Part shown: positions 16,736 through 28,658 of the stretch, piece after piece | How positions within the stretch are numbered: position 1 is the first letter of the stretch | How the letters are laid out: each line of letters starts with the position of its first letter | Source of the DNA: Paracoccaceae bacterium | GTDB taxonomy: Bacteria > Pseudomonadota > Alphaproteobacteria > Rhodobacterales > Rhodobacteraceae | Assembly: GCA_007128865.1 (NCBI GenBank) | Contig: SKWP01000460.1 | Coordinates: forward strand, 1 to 28,658 | Direction of reading: 5' to 3' | DNA: 28,658 nt | Translations under genes and position numbers: made by a program | The notes under the pieces: generated by a model | What the model was told of the DNA's origin: nothing | Databases searched by the model: none | Seen by the model: the letters and a program-made list of their open reading frames with translations, nothing else

Positions 16736-17392
16736 ATGGCCTTGGAATGGCAAGTATTCGAAGGTTTGCAGCCCTATGCTGCGACCCTGGCGGCGATGGA
16801 GGCCCGGGTGGCCGATATTGCCGCCGGGCGCGCACCCGAGGCGATCTGGCTGCTGGAGCATCCGCCCCTCTACACGGCCGGAACCTCGGCCCTGCCCGAA
16901 CACCTGCGCGAACCCGGCCGTTTCGAGGTCCATCGCGCGGGGCGCGGCGGGCAGTACACCTATCACGGCCCGGGGCAGCGAATCGTCTATGTAATGCTGG
17001 ACCTGAACCGGCGTGGCCGCGATGTCCGGCGGTTTGTCTGCGGCCTTGAGGGGTGGACCATGGCCACACTGGCCGAATTCGGCCTGCGCGGACTGCGCCG
17101 CGACGGGCGCGTCGGCGTCTGGATCGAAAGGCCCGACAAGCCGGCCCTTGCCGATGGTTCGATGCGCGAGGACAAGATCGCCGCCATCGGCATCCGCCTG
17201 CGACGCTGGATCAGCTTTCACGGCCTTGCAATCAATGTCGAGCCGGACCTCGGGCATTATGACGGCATCGTGCCCTGCGGGATCACCGGCCACGGGGTGA
17301 CAAGCCTCGTCGATCTGGGGCTGCCGGTCACAATGGCCGACCTCGACGTGGCACTGCGCCGCACTTTCCGCGACCACTTTGCGCCGGGCTGA
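16736..17392 (+). CDS. lipB: Octanoyl-[acyl-carrier-protein]:protein N-octanoyltransferase LipB
   Basis: A 218-residue enzyme that transfers octanoate from ACP to the lipoyl domains of 2-oxoacid dehydrogenases and GcvH, the first step of lipoate synthesis. It has [11 protein letters not shown], the conserved [20 protein letters not shown] region (about residues 63-82), [11 protein letters not shown] with the catalytic Lys147, and the acyl-thioester cysteine Cys181 in [13 protein letters not shown]. Two starts are possible: ATG 16724 and ATG 16736. I prefer 16736 because GAGG at 16726-16729 has a 6-base spacing and the family usually begins near here. A 9-bp hairpin overlaps its stop codon (17381-17405) but lacks a T-tract. 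It is followed by ctaD after 183 bases. Confidence 0.95.
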   Translation: MALEWQVFEGLQPYAATLAAMEARVADIAAGRAPEAIWLLEHPPLYTAGTSALPEHLREPGRFEVHRAGRGGQYTYHGPGQRIVYVMLDLNRRGRDVRRFVCGLEGWTMATLAEFGLRGLRRDGRVGVWIERPDKPALADGSMREDKIAAIGIRLRRWISFHGLAINVEPDLGHYDGIVPCGITGHGVTSLVDLGLPVTMADLDVALRRTFRDHFAPG

Positions 17393-17468
17393 AACGGCCC
17401 GGTGCGTCAAGGCCCCGCAGCCGGCGGAGACATCGTCAGTTTTTCGGCATGCTGCGGCATCCCTTCCA

Positions 17469-17497
17469 TTGCTCTGCCCGGACACGCGCACTAAAAG
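17469..17497 (+). promoter_or_regulatory. Candidate promoter of ctaD
   Basis: TTGCTC (17469-17474) and TAAAAG (17492-17497) are spaced by 17 bases, about 80 bases before the ctaD start. It is the best match in the 183-base lipB-ctaD gap. Confidence 0.38.
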
Positions 17498-17575
17498 ACG
17501 TTCAGAATAGGGGCATCGGGGACTCGACTTTGGGCCACCCTGCAGCCCCGCGAAGCAAGGGAACGGGAGCGATAC

Positions 17576-19252
17576 ATGGCCGACGCAGCCACCCAGGGCC
17601 ACGGGCACGAGGACAACCGCGGTTTCTTCACCCGCTGGTTCATGTCCACAAACCACAAGGACATCGGGATTCTCTACCTGATCACCTCGGGGATCGTTGG
17701 GTTCATCGCGGTGGCCTTCTCGATCTACATGCGCCTGGAACTGATGGACCCCGGCGTTCAGTACATGTGCATGGAGGGTGCGCGCTTCCTGAGCCCGGCA
17801 CCGGAAGGCGAATGCACGCCCAACGGCCATATCTGGAACGTGCTTGTCACCGCCCACGGCGTGCTGATGATGTTCTTCGTGGTGATTCCGGCGCTGTTTG
17901 GCGGCTTCGGCAACTATTTCATGCCGCTGCACATCGGCGCTCCGGACATGGCGTTTCCGCGCCTCAACAACCTGTCGTACTGGCTCTATGTTGTCGGCTC
18001 GCTGCTGGCGGTGGCGTCTGTCTTCTCTCCGGGGGGCAACGGACAGTTGGGCGCAGGCGTTGGCTGGGTGCTCTATCCACCGCTTTCGACGACCGAAGCG
18101 GGCTATGCGATGGACCTTGCCATCTTCGCGGTCCATGTCTCGGGGGCCTCGTCGATCCTTGGCGCGATCAACATCATCACCACCTTCCTGAACATGCGCG
18201 CGCCCGGCATGACCCTGCACAAGGTGCCGCTGTTTGCCTGGTCGGTGTTCATCACCGCCTGGATGATCCTGCTGGCGCTGCCGGTGCTGGCCGGTGCGAT
18301 CACCATGCTGCTGACCGACCGCAACTTCGGCACCACCTTCTTTGACCCGGCCGGCGGCGGTGACCCGGTGCTGTATCAGCACATCCTGTGGTTCTTCGGG
18401 CATCCCGAGGTCTACATCATCATCGTGCCCGGTTTCGGCATCATCAGCCACGTGATCGCGACCTTCTCGCGCAAGCCGATCTTCGGCTATCTCCCGATGG
18501 TCTATGCCATGGTCGCCATTGCCGCGCTGGGCTTCGTGGTGTGGGCGCATCACATGTACACCGTCGGCATGAGCGTGACGCAGCAGGCCTATTTCATGCT
18601 GGCGACCATGGTCATTGCGGTACCCACCGGCATCAAGATCTTCAGCTGGATCGCGACCATGTGGGGCGGCTCGGTTGAATTCAAGACACCGATGCTGTGG
18701 GCCTTCGGCTTCCTGTTCCTGTTCACCGTCGGCGGCGTGACCGGTGTCGTGCTGTCGCAAGCGCCGGTGGACCGGTACTACCACGACACCTATTATGTGG
18801 TGGCGCACTTCCACTACGTGATGTCGCTGGGGGCGGTATTCGCGCTGTTTGCCGGGATCTACTACTGGATCGGCAAGATGTCGGGCCGCCAGTATCCGGA
18901 ATGGGCGGGCAAGGTGCATTTCTGGATGATGTTCATCGGCTCGAACATCACCTTCTTCCCGCAGCATTTCCTCGGCCGGCAGGGCATGCCGCGGCGCTAC
19001 ATCGACTATCCGGAGGCCTATGCCTACTGGAACTGGATTTCGTCGATCGGCGCCTTCATCGCCTTCGCCTCGTTCCTGTTCTTCATCGGCGTCATGTACT
19101 ACACGCTGCGCCATGGCGCCCGTGTGACCGAAAAGAACTACTGGAACGAGCACGCCGACACGCTGGAATGGACCCTGCCCTCGCCGCCGCCGGAGCACAC
19201 CTTCGAAACGCTGCCCAAGCGCGAGGACTGGGACCGCAGCCACGCCCACTGA
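17576..19252 (+). CDS. ctaD: Cytochrome c oxidase subunit I, aa3 type
   Basis: A 558-residue, twelve-helix catalytic subunit of the terminal oxidase that reduces oxygen to water while pumping protons across the cytoplasmic membrane. All functional residues fall at the Paracoccus denitrificans numbers. His94 and His413 bind haem a, and His411 binds haem a3. His276, His325 and His326 bind CuB, and Tyr280 is crosslinked to His276. The D-channel has Asp124, Asn131 and Glu278; the K-channel has Lys354. Motifs include [23 protein letters not shown] and [22 protein letters not shown] lies eight bases before the ATG. Subunits II and III and the assembly genes are not in the window, so ctaD stands apart from ctaCBGE. 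The DUF2244 gene follows after 19 bases. Confidence 0.98.
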   Translation: MADAATQGHGHEDNRGFFTRWFMSTNHKDIGILYLITSGIVGFIAVAFSIYMRLELMDPGVQYMCMEGARFLSPAPEGECTPNGHIWNVLVTAHGVLMMFFVVIPALFGGFGNYFMPLHIGAPDMAFPRLNNLSYWLYVVGSLLAVASVFSPGGNGQLGAGVGWVLYPPLSTTEAGYAMDLAIFAVHVSGASSILGAINIITTFLNMRAPGMTLHKVPLFAWSVFITAWMILLALPVLAGAITMLLTDRNFGTTFFDPAGGGDPVLYQHILWFFGHPEVYIIIVPGFGIISHVIATFSRKPIFGYLPMVYAMVAIAALGFVVWAHHMYTVGMSVTQQAYFMLATMVIAVPTGIKIFSWIATMWGGSVEFKTPMLWAFGFLFLFTVGGVTGVVLSQAPVDRYYHDTYYVVAHFHYVMSLGAVFALFAGIYYWIGKMSGRQYPEWAGKVHFWMMFIGSNITFFPQHFLGRQGMPRRYIDYPEAYAYWNWISSIGAFIAFASFLFFIGVMYYTLRHGARVTEKNYWNEHADTLEWTLPSPPPEHTFETLPKREDWDRSHAH

Positions 19253-19271
19253 GGGGCAACAAGGTCGGCCC

Positions 19272-19811
19272 ATGCCGGTGATCTGGCTCGAAGACAATTT
19301 GAAGGCTCCGGCACCTGCCGGGGCCTTCGCCCATTCCGGCGGCAGCGGGCGCCCGGCACTGCGCCTGCGCCTGCACCCCAACCGTTCGCTGAAACCCGAA
19401 GGCTTCGTGCTGTTCATCGGGCTGACCTGTGCGGCGATCGCCCTACCGCTGCTGGCCCTGCTGGGTACGCCAACCTTGTGGGGGATCCTGCCGTTCTTCG
19501 CGGTAACGGTGACAGGCGTCTGGTATGCGCTGCGCCGCAACAACCGCGACCGGGGGCGCCTGCACGAGGAACTCACACTGTGGTCGGACCGCATGGAGCT
19601 GGTGCGCCACGACCCCGGCGGCACCCGCCGTGCCTGGGATGCAAACCCCTACTGGGTCCGGCTGACCCTGCGCGCCGCGGGAGGCCCGGTCGAAAACTAC
19701 CTCACCCTCAAGGGGGGCGGCCGCGAAGTCGAGCTTGGCGCCTTTCTCAGCCCCGAGGAACGCGCCGACCTGCACGACAACCTCGGGCGTGCATTGTCGC
19801 GCGTCGGATAA
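19272..19811 (+). CDS. DUF2244-family membrane protein
   Basis: A 179-residue protein matching the DUF2244 pattern known to me from alphaproteobacteria: a leading LHPNRSLKPEGFVLFIGLT segment, two transmembrane helices (about residues 43-61 and 66-85: FVLFIGLTCAAIALPLLALL, then WGILPFFAVTVTGVWYAL), and a cytoplasmic domain with LHEELTLWSDRMELVRHDP, WDANPYWVRLTL and EVELGAFLSPEERADLHDNL. Function is not established. AAGG at 19261-19264 supports the start. It lies 19 bases after ctaD and is probably co-transcribed, so a role in oxidase assembly or membrane fitting is possible but only inferred. It converges with metG, with 18 bases between the stops and no obvious terminator. Confidence 0.85.
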   Translation: MPVIWLEDNLKAPAPAGAFAHSGGSGRPALRLRLHPNRSLKPEGFVLFIGLTCAAIALPLLALLGTPTLWGILPFFAVTVTGVWYALRRNNRDRGRLHEELTLWSDRMELVRHDPGGTRRAWDANPYWVRLTLRAAGGPVENYLTLKGGGREVELGAFLSPEERADLHDNLGRALSRVG

Positions 19812-19829
19812 GGACAGGCGCAGGCAGGC

Positions 19830-21548
19830 TCAGCCGCGCGTGCCCGAAAAGCGCTGCGCCCAGTCGTCGCGTTCGGCATCGGTGATCTTGCGAAACAGCA
19901 TGTCGGGCACCGAAAACCCATGCCCCGGTTCAAGCAGCCGCAGCGCGGCAGAGGCATCCTCGGGCCATGACCAGTCATCGCAGCCCAGCGCCGCCATCAT
20001 CGCCGCCGCCGCATCGGGGATGAAGGGGCGAGAGATGACAGCATAGAGCCGCACAAGGTTCAGACCAAGGCGGATCTGCATGGCGGCAGCGGCCGGATCG
20101 GACTTGAAGACCGACCACGGCGCGGCCTCCTGAAGGTATTCGTTGCCCAGAACCCAGATTGCCCGCAGTTCGGCCGCCGACTTGCGCACCTCCATGGCTT
20201 CCATGCACCCCTCATGGACACGCAGACGCCGGTTGATCTCGGCCGCCAGGGCAGTTTCCCTGTCGCCCCATTCCCCGCCGTCAGGCACCGCCGGGCCGAA
20301 TTTCGAGAGGCAGAACTTGCTTACCCGACTGACGAAATTGCCCAGCACATCGGCCAGATCCTTGTTCACGCTGGCCTGAAAGTTCTCCCAGGTGAATTCG
20401 CTGTCGCTGCTTTCGGGCGCATGGCTCAGCAGCCACCAGCGCCAGTAGTCCGAAGGCAGGATCGCCAGCGCCTGGTCCATGAACACCCCGCGCCCCAGGC
20501 TGGTGGAAAACTGCCCGCCGTCATAGTTCAGGTAATTGAAGGACTTGATGTAATCCACAAGCTTCCATGGCTCGCCCGACCCCATCAGGGTGGCGGGGAA
20601 GCTGAGTGTGTGAAACGGCACGTTGTCCTTGCCCATGAACTGCACATAGCGCACGTCATCCGCGCCTTCGTCGGTGCGCCACCAGCGCCGCCAGGCCGCA
20701 TCGGGCAGGCCGTTGGCCTCGGCCCATTCCGCGGTGGCACTGATGTATTCGATCGGCGCGTCGAACCAGACGTAGAAGACCTTGCCTTCCATGCCCGGCC
20801 AGTCGTCTGTGCCGTCCCTGACGGGGATGCCCCAGTCCAGATCGCGGGTGATGCCGCGGTCCTGCAACCCGTCGCCGTCATGCAGCCATTTCCTGGCGAT
20901 CGAGGTCGTCAGCACCGGCCAGCCGGTCTGGCTGTCGATCCATGCGTCGATCCGGTCGCGCAGCGCCGACTGGCGCAGATACAGGTGCTTGGTCTCGCGC
21001 ACCTCAAGGTCGGTCGAACCCGAAATCGCCGAACGCGGGTTGATCAGATCGGTCGGGTCCAGCTGCTTGGTGCATTCCTCGCACTGGTCGCCACGGGCCC
21101 GTTCATAGCCGCAGTTGGGGCAGGTCCCCTCGATATAGCGGTCCGGCAGGAAGCGGCCGTCGGCGGGGGAATAGACCTGCTTTTCGCTGACCTCGGCAAT
21201 CAGGCCCGCCGCGCGCAACCGCCCGGCCAGATGCTGGGTCAGGCGATGGTTCTGAGGGCTGGAAGACCGGCCGAAATGGTCGAACGACAGGCGAAAGCCG
21301 CGGGCAAGCCCGGCCTGCACCGCATGCATTTCGGCGCAGTATTCGGCAACCGGCTTGCCGGCCTTTGCCGCGGCCAGTTCGGCCGGGGTGCCGTGTTCGT
21401 CGGTGGCGCAGATGAACATCACCTCATGCCCGCGGGCGCGCATGTAGCGGGCGTAAAGATCTGACGGCAGCTGACTGCCGACCAGATTTCCCAGATGCTT
21501 GATGCCGTTGATATAAGGAAGCGCCGATGTGATCAGGACCCGTGCCAT
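19830..21548 (-). CDS. metG: Methionyl-tRNA synthetase
   Basis: A 572-residue class I aminoacyl-tRNA synthetase that charges tRNA-Met with methionine. The HIGH-type motif is HLGN at residues 18-21 ([17 protein letters not shown]). A zinc-knuckle region carries [22 protein letters not shown] (two CxxC pairs; shown in part as [17 protein letters not shown]). [16 protein letters not shown] forms part of the active site. The KMSKS loop reads QFSTS (346-350) in the context [15 protein letters not shown]; the first lysine of the canonical KMSKS/KFSTS loop is Gln here. No C-terminal dimerisation (EMAPII-like) domain follows. The start at 21548 begins directly at the catalytic fold. It is divergent from the thioredoxin-like gene. 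Confidence 0.96.
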   Translation of the reverse strand: MARVLITSALPYINGIKHLGNLVGSQLPSDLYARYMRARGHEVMFICATDEHGTPAELAAAKAGKPVAEYCAEMHAVQAGLARGFRLSFDHFGRSSSPQNHRLTQHLAGRLRAAGLIAEVSEKQVYSPADGRFLPDRYIEGTCPNCGYERARGDQCEECTKQLDPTDLINPRSAISGSTDLEVRETKHLYLRQSALRDRIDAWIDSQTGWPVLTTSIARKWLHDGDGLQDRGITRDLDWGIPVRDGTDDWPGMEGKVFYVWFDAPIEYISATAEWAEANGLPDAAWRRWWRTDEGADDVRYVQFMGKDNVPFHTLSFPATLMGSGEPWKLVDYIKSFNYLNYDGGQFSTSLGRGVFMDQALAILPSDYWRWWLLSHAPESSDSEFTWENFQASVNKDLADVLGNFVSRVSKFCLSKFGPAVPDGGEWGDRETALAAEINRRLRVHEGCMEAMEVRKSAAELRAIWVLGNEYLQEAAPWSVFKSDPAAAAMQIRLGLNLVRLYAVISRPFIPDAAAAMMAALGCDDWSWPEDASAALRLLEPGHGFSVPDMLFRKITDAERDDWAQRFSGTRG

Positions 21549-21671
21549 GCCGTTCTCCGCCCGTGCCGACGCCCCCTGTAGCCCAAGCCCGCGGCGCTGA
21601 CCAGAAGGTTACCGTTGCCGGCTTGCAAGCCCCGGCCCGAGCGCGCAGGGTTGGCGGCCGGAGGTTTGCGC

Positions 21672-22511
21672 ATGGACGCCGTCAGGCTGGGACCGCTGGT
21701 ATTCGGGATCGAACGCTTTGCGGCGATCCTGGGTGTTGTCGCATTTCTGGCAGCCGTCTGGTGGCTTGCCCGGCGGCGGGAACCCGATGTTGCCGAACGC
21801 CTGCATGCCTGGTCCTGGCAGGCGCTGCTGTGGGGGGCGGTCGCCGGCAGGCTCGGCCATGTCGTGGCGCATTGGGAAAGCTTTTCCGCCGAGCCCTGGC
21901 GCGTGGTCGCCTTCTGGCAGGGCGGGTTTTCGGTGCAGGCGATGCTGGTGGCGCTTGTGGTGGTCACCGTTCTGGCATCCAGCGGCCTGCGCGGCGTGCA
22001 GCGCCCTGCCATCATCGCGCTGGCGCTGGGGCTGGCCACCTGGCAGGCAACCGGGCTGTTGCGCGGCCCGCTGCAGGCACCTCCCCTGCCGACCGACGTA
22101 TTCACCGCCATCGACGGCCGCGAAATCCGCATTGCCGACCGCGAGGGAAGGCCGCTGGTCATCAATCTCTGGGCCACCTGGTGCGCGCCCTGCCGGCGCG
22201 AACTGCCGATGATGGCCGAACTTGCCGCGGCGCACCCCGATATCGATGTTGCCTTTGCCAACCAGCGCGAGGCGCCGCAACGGGTCGGGATGTTTCTGGC
22301 CACCGAGCGGCTGGAACTGGGTATCGTGATCCTCGATACCGAAGGCATTCTGGGCCGCCATTACGGCGCCCTGGGCCTTCCGACCACGGTGTTTCTGGAT
22401 GCCGAGGGCCGGCTGCAGCAGAAATATGTGGGCGAGATGTCGCGCGAGGCCTTCGCCGCCGGGCTGGCGCGGCTGCAGGCCGGCGCGGCAAGCGCGGCCA
22501 ACGCGCCCTGA
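21672..22511 (+). CDS. TlpA-like thioredoxin fused to an Lgt-like membrane domain
   Basis: A 279-residue membrane-anchored thiol-disulfide oxidoreductase. The C-terminal half (about 140-279) is a TlpA/ResA-type thioredoxin: PLVINLWATWCAPCRRELPM with active-site Cys171 and Cys174, and the cis-proline loop GALGLPTTVFLD. The N-terminal half has about four hydrophobic segments. Between them lie GRLGHVVAHWESF (59-71) and WRVVAFWQGGFSVQAML (76-92), which resemble the GARLGYVL and WQGGMSFHGG signatures of prolipoprotein diacylglyceryl transferase Lgt. The His of that second Lgt motif is Gln90 here, so Lgt activity is unlikely. GGAGG seven bases upstream fixes the start at 21672. The thioredoxin domain should face the periplasm. 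It is followed by typA after 83 bases. Confidence 0.82.
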   Translation: MDAVRLGPLVFGIERFAAILGVVAFLAAVWWLARRREPDVAERLHAWSWQALLWGAVAGRLGHVVAHWESFSAEPWRVVAFWQGGFSVQAMLVALVVVTVLASSGLRGVQRPAIIALALGLATWQATGLLRGPLQAPPLPTDVFTAIDGREIRIADREGRPLVINLWATWCAPCRRELPMMAELAAAHPDIDVAFANQREAPQRVGMFLATERLELGIVILDTEGILGRHYGALGLPTTVFLDAEGRLQQKYVGEMSREAFAAGLARLQAGAASAANAP

Positions 22512-22594
22512 TCTGCGCCCGTTTGGTTGCCGGCAAGGCTGGCGCTCGGCCCGAATCCGGTCTATTGCGGCGCCGCAGCATCCGGAGACGCCCC

Positions 22595-24415
22595 ATGGAC
22601 ATGCGAAACATCGCGATCATCGCGCATGTCGACCACGGCAAGACAACCCTGGTCGATCAGCTTCTGCGACAGTCCGGCGCCTTCCGCGAAGGCCAGGCGG
22701 TGGCCGAACGCGCGATGGATTCCAACGACATCGAACGCGAGCGGGGCATCACCATCCTGGCCAAATGCACCTCGGTCGAATGGCAGGGCACCCGCATCAA
22801 CATCGTTGACACCCCCGGCCACGCCGATTTCGGCGGCGAGGTCGAACGCATCCTGTCCATGGTTGACGGCGTGGTGCTGCTGGTCGATGCCGCCGAAGGG
22901 CCGATGCCGCAGACCAAGTTCGTCACCGCCAAGGCGCTGGCGCTGGGCCTGCGCCCGATCGTTGTGCTCAACAAGGTCGACAAACCCGATGCCGAACCCG
23001 ACCGTGCGCTTGACGAGGTGTTCGACATGTTCGCCGGGCTGGGCGCGAGCGATGAACAGCTCGATTTCCCGCATCTTTATGCGTCCGGCCGCGCGGGTTG
23101 GGCCGATGCCGCGCTGGACGGTGCGCGCACGGACCTGTCGGCGCTGTTCGGGCTGATCGTCGCCCATGTGCCGCCGCCCGCGCAGATCGCCCATGAGGCC
23201 GAACCGTTCCGCATGCTTGCAACCACGCTTTCGGCCGATCCCTATCTGGGGCGCATCCTGACCGGCCGGGTCGAAGCGGGGCGCCTGCGGGCGGGCGCGA
23301 CACTCAAGGCCCTGTCGCGTGACGGCAGCCAGATCGAAAGCTTCCGCGTCTCCAGAATTCTTGCCTTTCGCGGCCTTGCCCAGCAGCCCATCGACGAGGC
23401 CGTGGCAGGCGATATCGTCACCGTTGCGGGCATGAGCAAGGCAACCGTCGCCGATACGCTGTGCGACCCGTCGGTCGAGGTTCCCCTGCCCGCCCAGCCC
23501 ATAGACCCGCCGACCATCTCGGTCACATTCGGCATAAACGACAGCCCGCTTGCCGGGCGCGACGGCTCCAAGGTGCAAAGCCGCGTGATCCGCGACCGGT
23601 TGCTGCGCGAGGCCGAATTGAATGTCGCGATCCGGGTAACCGATACGCCGGGCGGCGAAGCCTTTGACGTGGCCGGACGGGGCGAGCTGCAGATGGGCGT
23701 GCTGATCGAGAACATGCGCCGCGAAGGGTTCGAGCTGTCGATCTCGCGCCCAAGGGTTCTGACCCGCGAAGAGAACGGCCAGCGGTTCGAACCGATCGAG
23801 GAAGTCACCATCGACGTGGACGAGGAATTCACCGGCGCCGTGATCGAAAAGCTCACCGGCCCGCGCCGCGGCGAACTGTCAGAGATGAAGTCGGCAGGCG
23901 CCGGCAAGACCCGGATCGTCGCGCATGTGCCGGCGCGCGGCCTGATCGGGTACCATGGCGAATTCCTGACCGACACCCGCGGCACGGGTGTCCTGAACCG
24001 CGTCTTTCACGGCTGGGCACCATGGAAGGGGCCCATTCCGGGGCGGCGCGCGGGTGTTCTGATTTCGATGGAGTCCGGCAGTTCGGTTGCCTATGCGCTG
24101 TGGAACCTCGAAGAACGCGGGCGCATGTTCATCGGCCCGCAGGAATCGGTCTATGAGGGAATGATCATCGGCGAGCATTCGCGCGACAACGACCTCGAGG
24201 TGAACCCGCTCAAGGGCAAGAAGCTGACGAACATCCGCGCCGCCGGCAAGGATGACGCGGTGCTGCTGACCCCGCCGGTGCGGATGACGCTGGAACAGGC
24301 GATCGCCTATATCGATGACGATGAACTGGTCGAAGTCACCCCAAAGGCGATCCGGCTGCGCAAGCGCTTCCTCGACCCGCACGAACGCAAGCGACAGGCG
24401 CGCGCGGCCGGCTGA
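22595..24415 (+). CDS. typA: Translational GTPase TypA/BipA
   Basis: A 606-residue ribosome-associated GTPase of the elongation-factor superfamily that assists 50S assembly and growth under stress or cold. The G domain shows G1 AHVDHGKTT (residues 10-18), switch I RERGITI, G3 [14 protein letters not shown] and G4 NKVDKPDA. The rest is typical of Typ[38 protein letters not shown], then the TypA-specific C-terminal region with [31 protein letters not shown] and [16 protein letters not shown]. The ATG at 22595 has GGAG eight bases upstream. Length equals that of the E. coli protein. The long frame that is open upstream overlaps the thioredoxin gene out of frame and is not used. Confidence 0.97.
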   Translation: MDMRNIAIIAHVDHGKTTLVDQLLRQSGAFREGQAVAERAMDSNDIERERGITILAKCTSVEWQGTRINIVDTPGHADFGGEVERILSMVDGVVLLVDAAEGPMPQTKFVTAKALALGLRPIVVLNKVDKPDAEPDRALDEVFDMFAGLGASDEQLDFPHLYASGRAGWADAALDGARTDLSALFGLIVAHVPPPAQIAHEAEPFRMLATTLSADPYLGRILTGRVEAGRLRAGATLKALSRDGSQIESFRVSRILAFRGLAQQPIDEAVAGDIVTVAGMSKATVADTLCDPSVEVPLPAQPIDPPTISVTFGINDSPLAGRDGSKVQSRVIRDRLLREAELNVAIRVTDTPGGEAFDVAGRGELQMGVLIENMRREGFELSISRPRVLTREENGQRFEPIEEVTIDVDEEFTGAVIEKLTGPRRGELSEMKSAGAGKTRIVAHVPARGLIGYHGEFLTDTRGTGVLNRVFHGWAPWKGPIPGRRAGVLISMESGSSVAYALWNLEERGRMFIGPQESVYEGMIIGEHSRDNDLEVNPLKGKKLTNIRAAGKDDAVLLTPPVRMTLEQAIAYIDDDELVEVTPKAIRLRKRFLDPHERKRQARAAG

Positions 24416-24550
24416 GCGCTGCACGGCTGCGCAGAATCGGGCGCTTGAATGCCCCGACCGGCAGGCTGGCGTCGCAAACCCGCCGCCCGGGCAAGGCCCT
24501 GCAACCATGCGCCATTTGCCGCGCATCGGAGGCTGTGGTTCGCAAAAGGC

Positions 24551-24578
24551 TTAACAGAACCTCGAAAGCGTGTATCAT
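24551..24578 (+). promoter_or_regulatory. Candidate promoter of the hybrid histidine kinase gene
   Basis: TTAACA (24551-24556) and TATCAT (24573-24578) are spaced by 16 bases, about 60 bases upstream of the start codon. It is a good match to the sigma-70 consensus within the 224-base gap after typA. The rest of that gap shows nothing definite. Confidence 0.45.
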
Positions 24579-24639
24579 CGAACAAGGGCGTGCAAGCGCC
24601 CCGGGAACCGCAGCAGCATGACCAGAGATCCGGTGAAGC

Positions 24640-28170
<3,531 letters not shown>

Positions 28171-28225
28171 GATCAGCATTTTCTTGCCGGTTTGGGCAAT
28201 CTCCCCTTGAACGACTCGGCCATTA

Positions 28226-28252
28226 CCCTTAGGTGAGCCGCTCACGAGAGGG
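28226..28252 (+). other. Stem-loop 1 in the speD leader
   Basis: CCCTT (28226-28230) pairs with GAGGG (28248-28252), and GTGAG (28233-28237) with CTCAC (28241-28245), around the loop CCG. The AG/GA between the two helices could form tandem sheared G-A pairs, which would stabilise one continuous stem. No T-tract follows, so it is not a standard terminator. Confidence 0.4.
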
Positions 28253-28293
28253 ACCGATCCCAACTTCGCCGGGCGGGCTTGCCGCGGTGGGGG

Positions 28294-28341
28294 GGCGCTA
28301 AGGAACCTCTGGATTCATCTGCTGGAAAGAAGGGGAGCGCC
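28294..28341 (+). promoter_or_regulatory. Stem-loop 2 in the speD leader: hairpin masking the ribosome-binding site
   Basis: GGCGCT (28294-28299) pairs perfectly with AGCGCC (28336-28341), which ends directly at the ATG. CCTCT (28306-28310) can pair with AGGGG (28331-28335), the Shine-Dalgarno core, with one G-T wobble. The 3' arm is thus an unbroken 11 bases covering the whole ribosome-binding site; the 5' arm has a 6-base bulge AAGGAA. This suggests control of speD translation by RNA folding. It is a hand-drawn fold without an energy calculation. Confidence 0.45.
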
Positions 28342-28658
28342 ATGAAAGACGCCAACCTCTTCCAACTGGGGATCGGTCTGGAGACAGGCGCCCATGCGGA
28401 AGACCTCCGCGGCCGCAAGGCCGCTTGCGACACCGTAGCCACAGATCAGTCCGCGCGCATCGACGCGCTGGCCGACAGTGCGCGCGAAGATCACTTCATC
28501 CGCCGCGACGGCCGGGTGTTTGCCGGCACGCATCTGATCATCGAGGTGGTCAACGGCCACGGCCTTGACGACGAGGCGCGCATCCAGAAGGCGTTTCGCG
28601 ATTGCGTCGAGGAATGCGGCGCCACGCTGCTGCACATCCACACCCACAAGTTCAGCCC
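28342..28658 (+). CDS. speD: S-adenosylmethionine decarboxylase proenzyme SpeD, N-terminal part (3' end outside window)
   Basis: The first 105 codons of a pyruvoyl-dependent S-adenosylmethionine decarboxylase, which makes the aminopropyl donor for spermidine. From residue 61 the sequence is typical: AGTHLIIEVVNGHGLDD, AFRDCVEECGATLLHIHTHKFS. The self-cleavage serine (in the SHxSxHTWPE region of the family) lies beyond the window edge, so processing cannot be checked. Before the conserved domain there is an N-terminal extension of about 55-60 residues (including GAHAEDLRGRKAACD) that the short class 1B enzymes lack. The start at 28342 is supported by AAGGGGAG just upstream. The frame has no stop before the window ends. 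The leader can fold over the ribosome-binding site. speE would be the expected next gene. Confidence 0.93.
   Translation, partial: MKDANLFQLGIGLETGAHAEDLRGRKAACDTVATDQSARIDALADSAREDHFIRRDGRVFAGTHLIIEVVNGHGLDDEARIQKAFRDCVEECGATLLHIHTHKFS

Noticed and set aside
17381..17405. 9-bp hairpin over the lipB stop codon as a terminator
   Set aside because: No T-tract follows, and the loop contains the stop codon; not strong enough to list as a terminator.
16616..19624. Open reading frame of 1,002 codons on the minus strand, antisense to lipB and ctaD
   Set aside because: It mirrors two well-identified genes. Its composition (His/Arg/Gln-rich, no recognisable domain) is that of a GC-rich shadow frame.

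Overview
The window is a GC-rich chromosomal segment that reads as an alphaproteobacterium of the Rhodobacterales (Paracoccus, Rhodobacter or Roseobacter type). The grounds are an aa3-type CtaD whose haem and copper ligands fall at the Paracoccus residue numbers, a 7Fe ferredoxin FdxA next to CarD, a bacterial Suv3-like helicase, a DUF2244 protein beside CtaD, and an N-terminally extended SpeD. This placement is inferred from gene content only; no search was run. I see no insertion sequence, prophage, CRISPR array or rRNA. The window is cut inside katG on the left and inside speD on the right.

Left part (1-8,570): the 3' end of katG with a strong terminator, a RidA-family protein, an orphan GT-A-like glycosyltransferase, and a minus-strand pair (SCP2-like protein, then alpha/beta hydrolase). 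Next come a periplasmic TPR protein and the tightly coupled run suv3-like helicase / S4-domain Hsp15-like protein / fdxA, whose stop and start codons overlap. carD follows, closed by a symmetrical bidirectional terminator.

Middle part (8,577-15,067): a catabolic island. On the minus strand are a TRAP transporter (dctP, dctQ, dctM), a CitE-like CoA-ester lyase and a MaoC-type hydratase. Divergent on the plus strand are a class III CoA-transferase and a GntR/UTRA regulator. CoA-transferase, hydratase and lyase together are the enzyme set used to activate, hydrate and cleave C5 dicarboxylates such as itaconate or mesaconate. I therefore read the island as a self-contained uptake and degradation unit for such an acid; the exact substrate is inferred. 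A tRNA-Leu(GAG) gene with its own promoter and a peptidoglycan-binding-domain protein follow.

Right part (16,736-28,658): lipB, ctaD and a DUF2244 protein on the plus strand; metG on the minus strand; then a TlpA-like thioredoxin with an unusual Lgt-like membrane domain, typA/bipA, a 1,176-residue cytoplasmic multi-PAS hybrid histidine kinase, and the start of speD. The speD leader can fold so that its ribosome-binding site is buried in a hairpin that abuts the start codon.

Most of the window is ordinary core genome. The items that most deserve a second look are the C5-dicarboxylate island, the speD leader RNA, and the Lgt-like/thioredoxin fusion.
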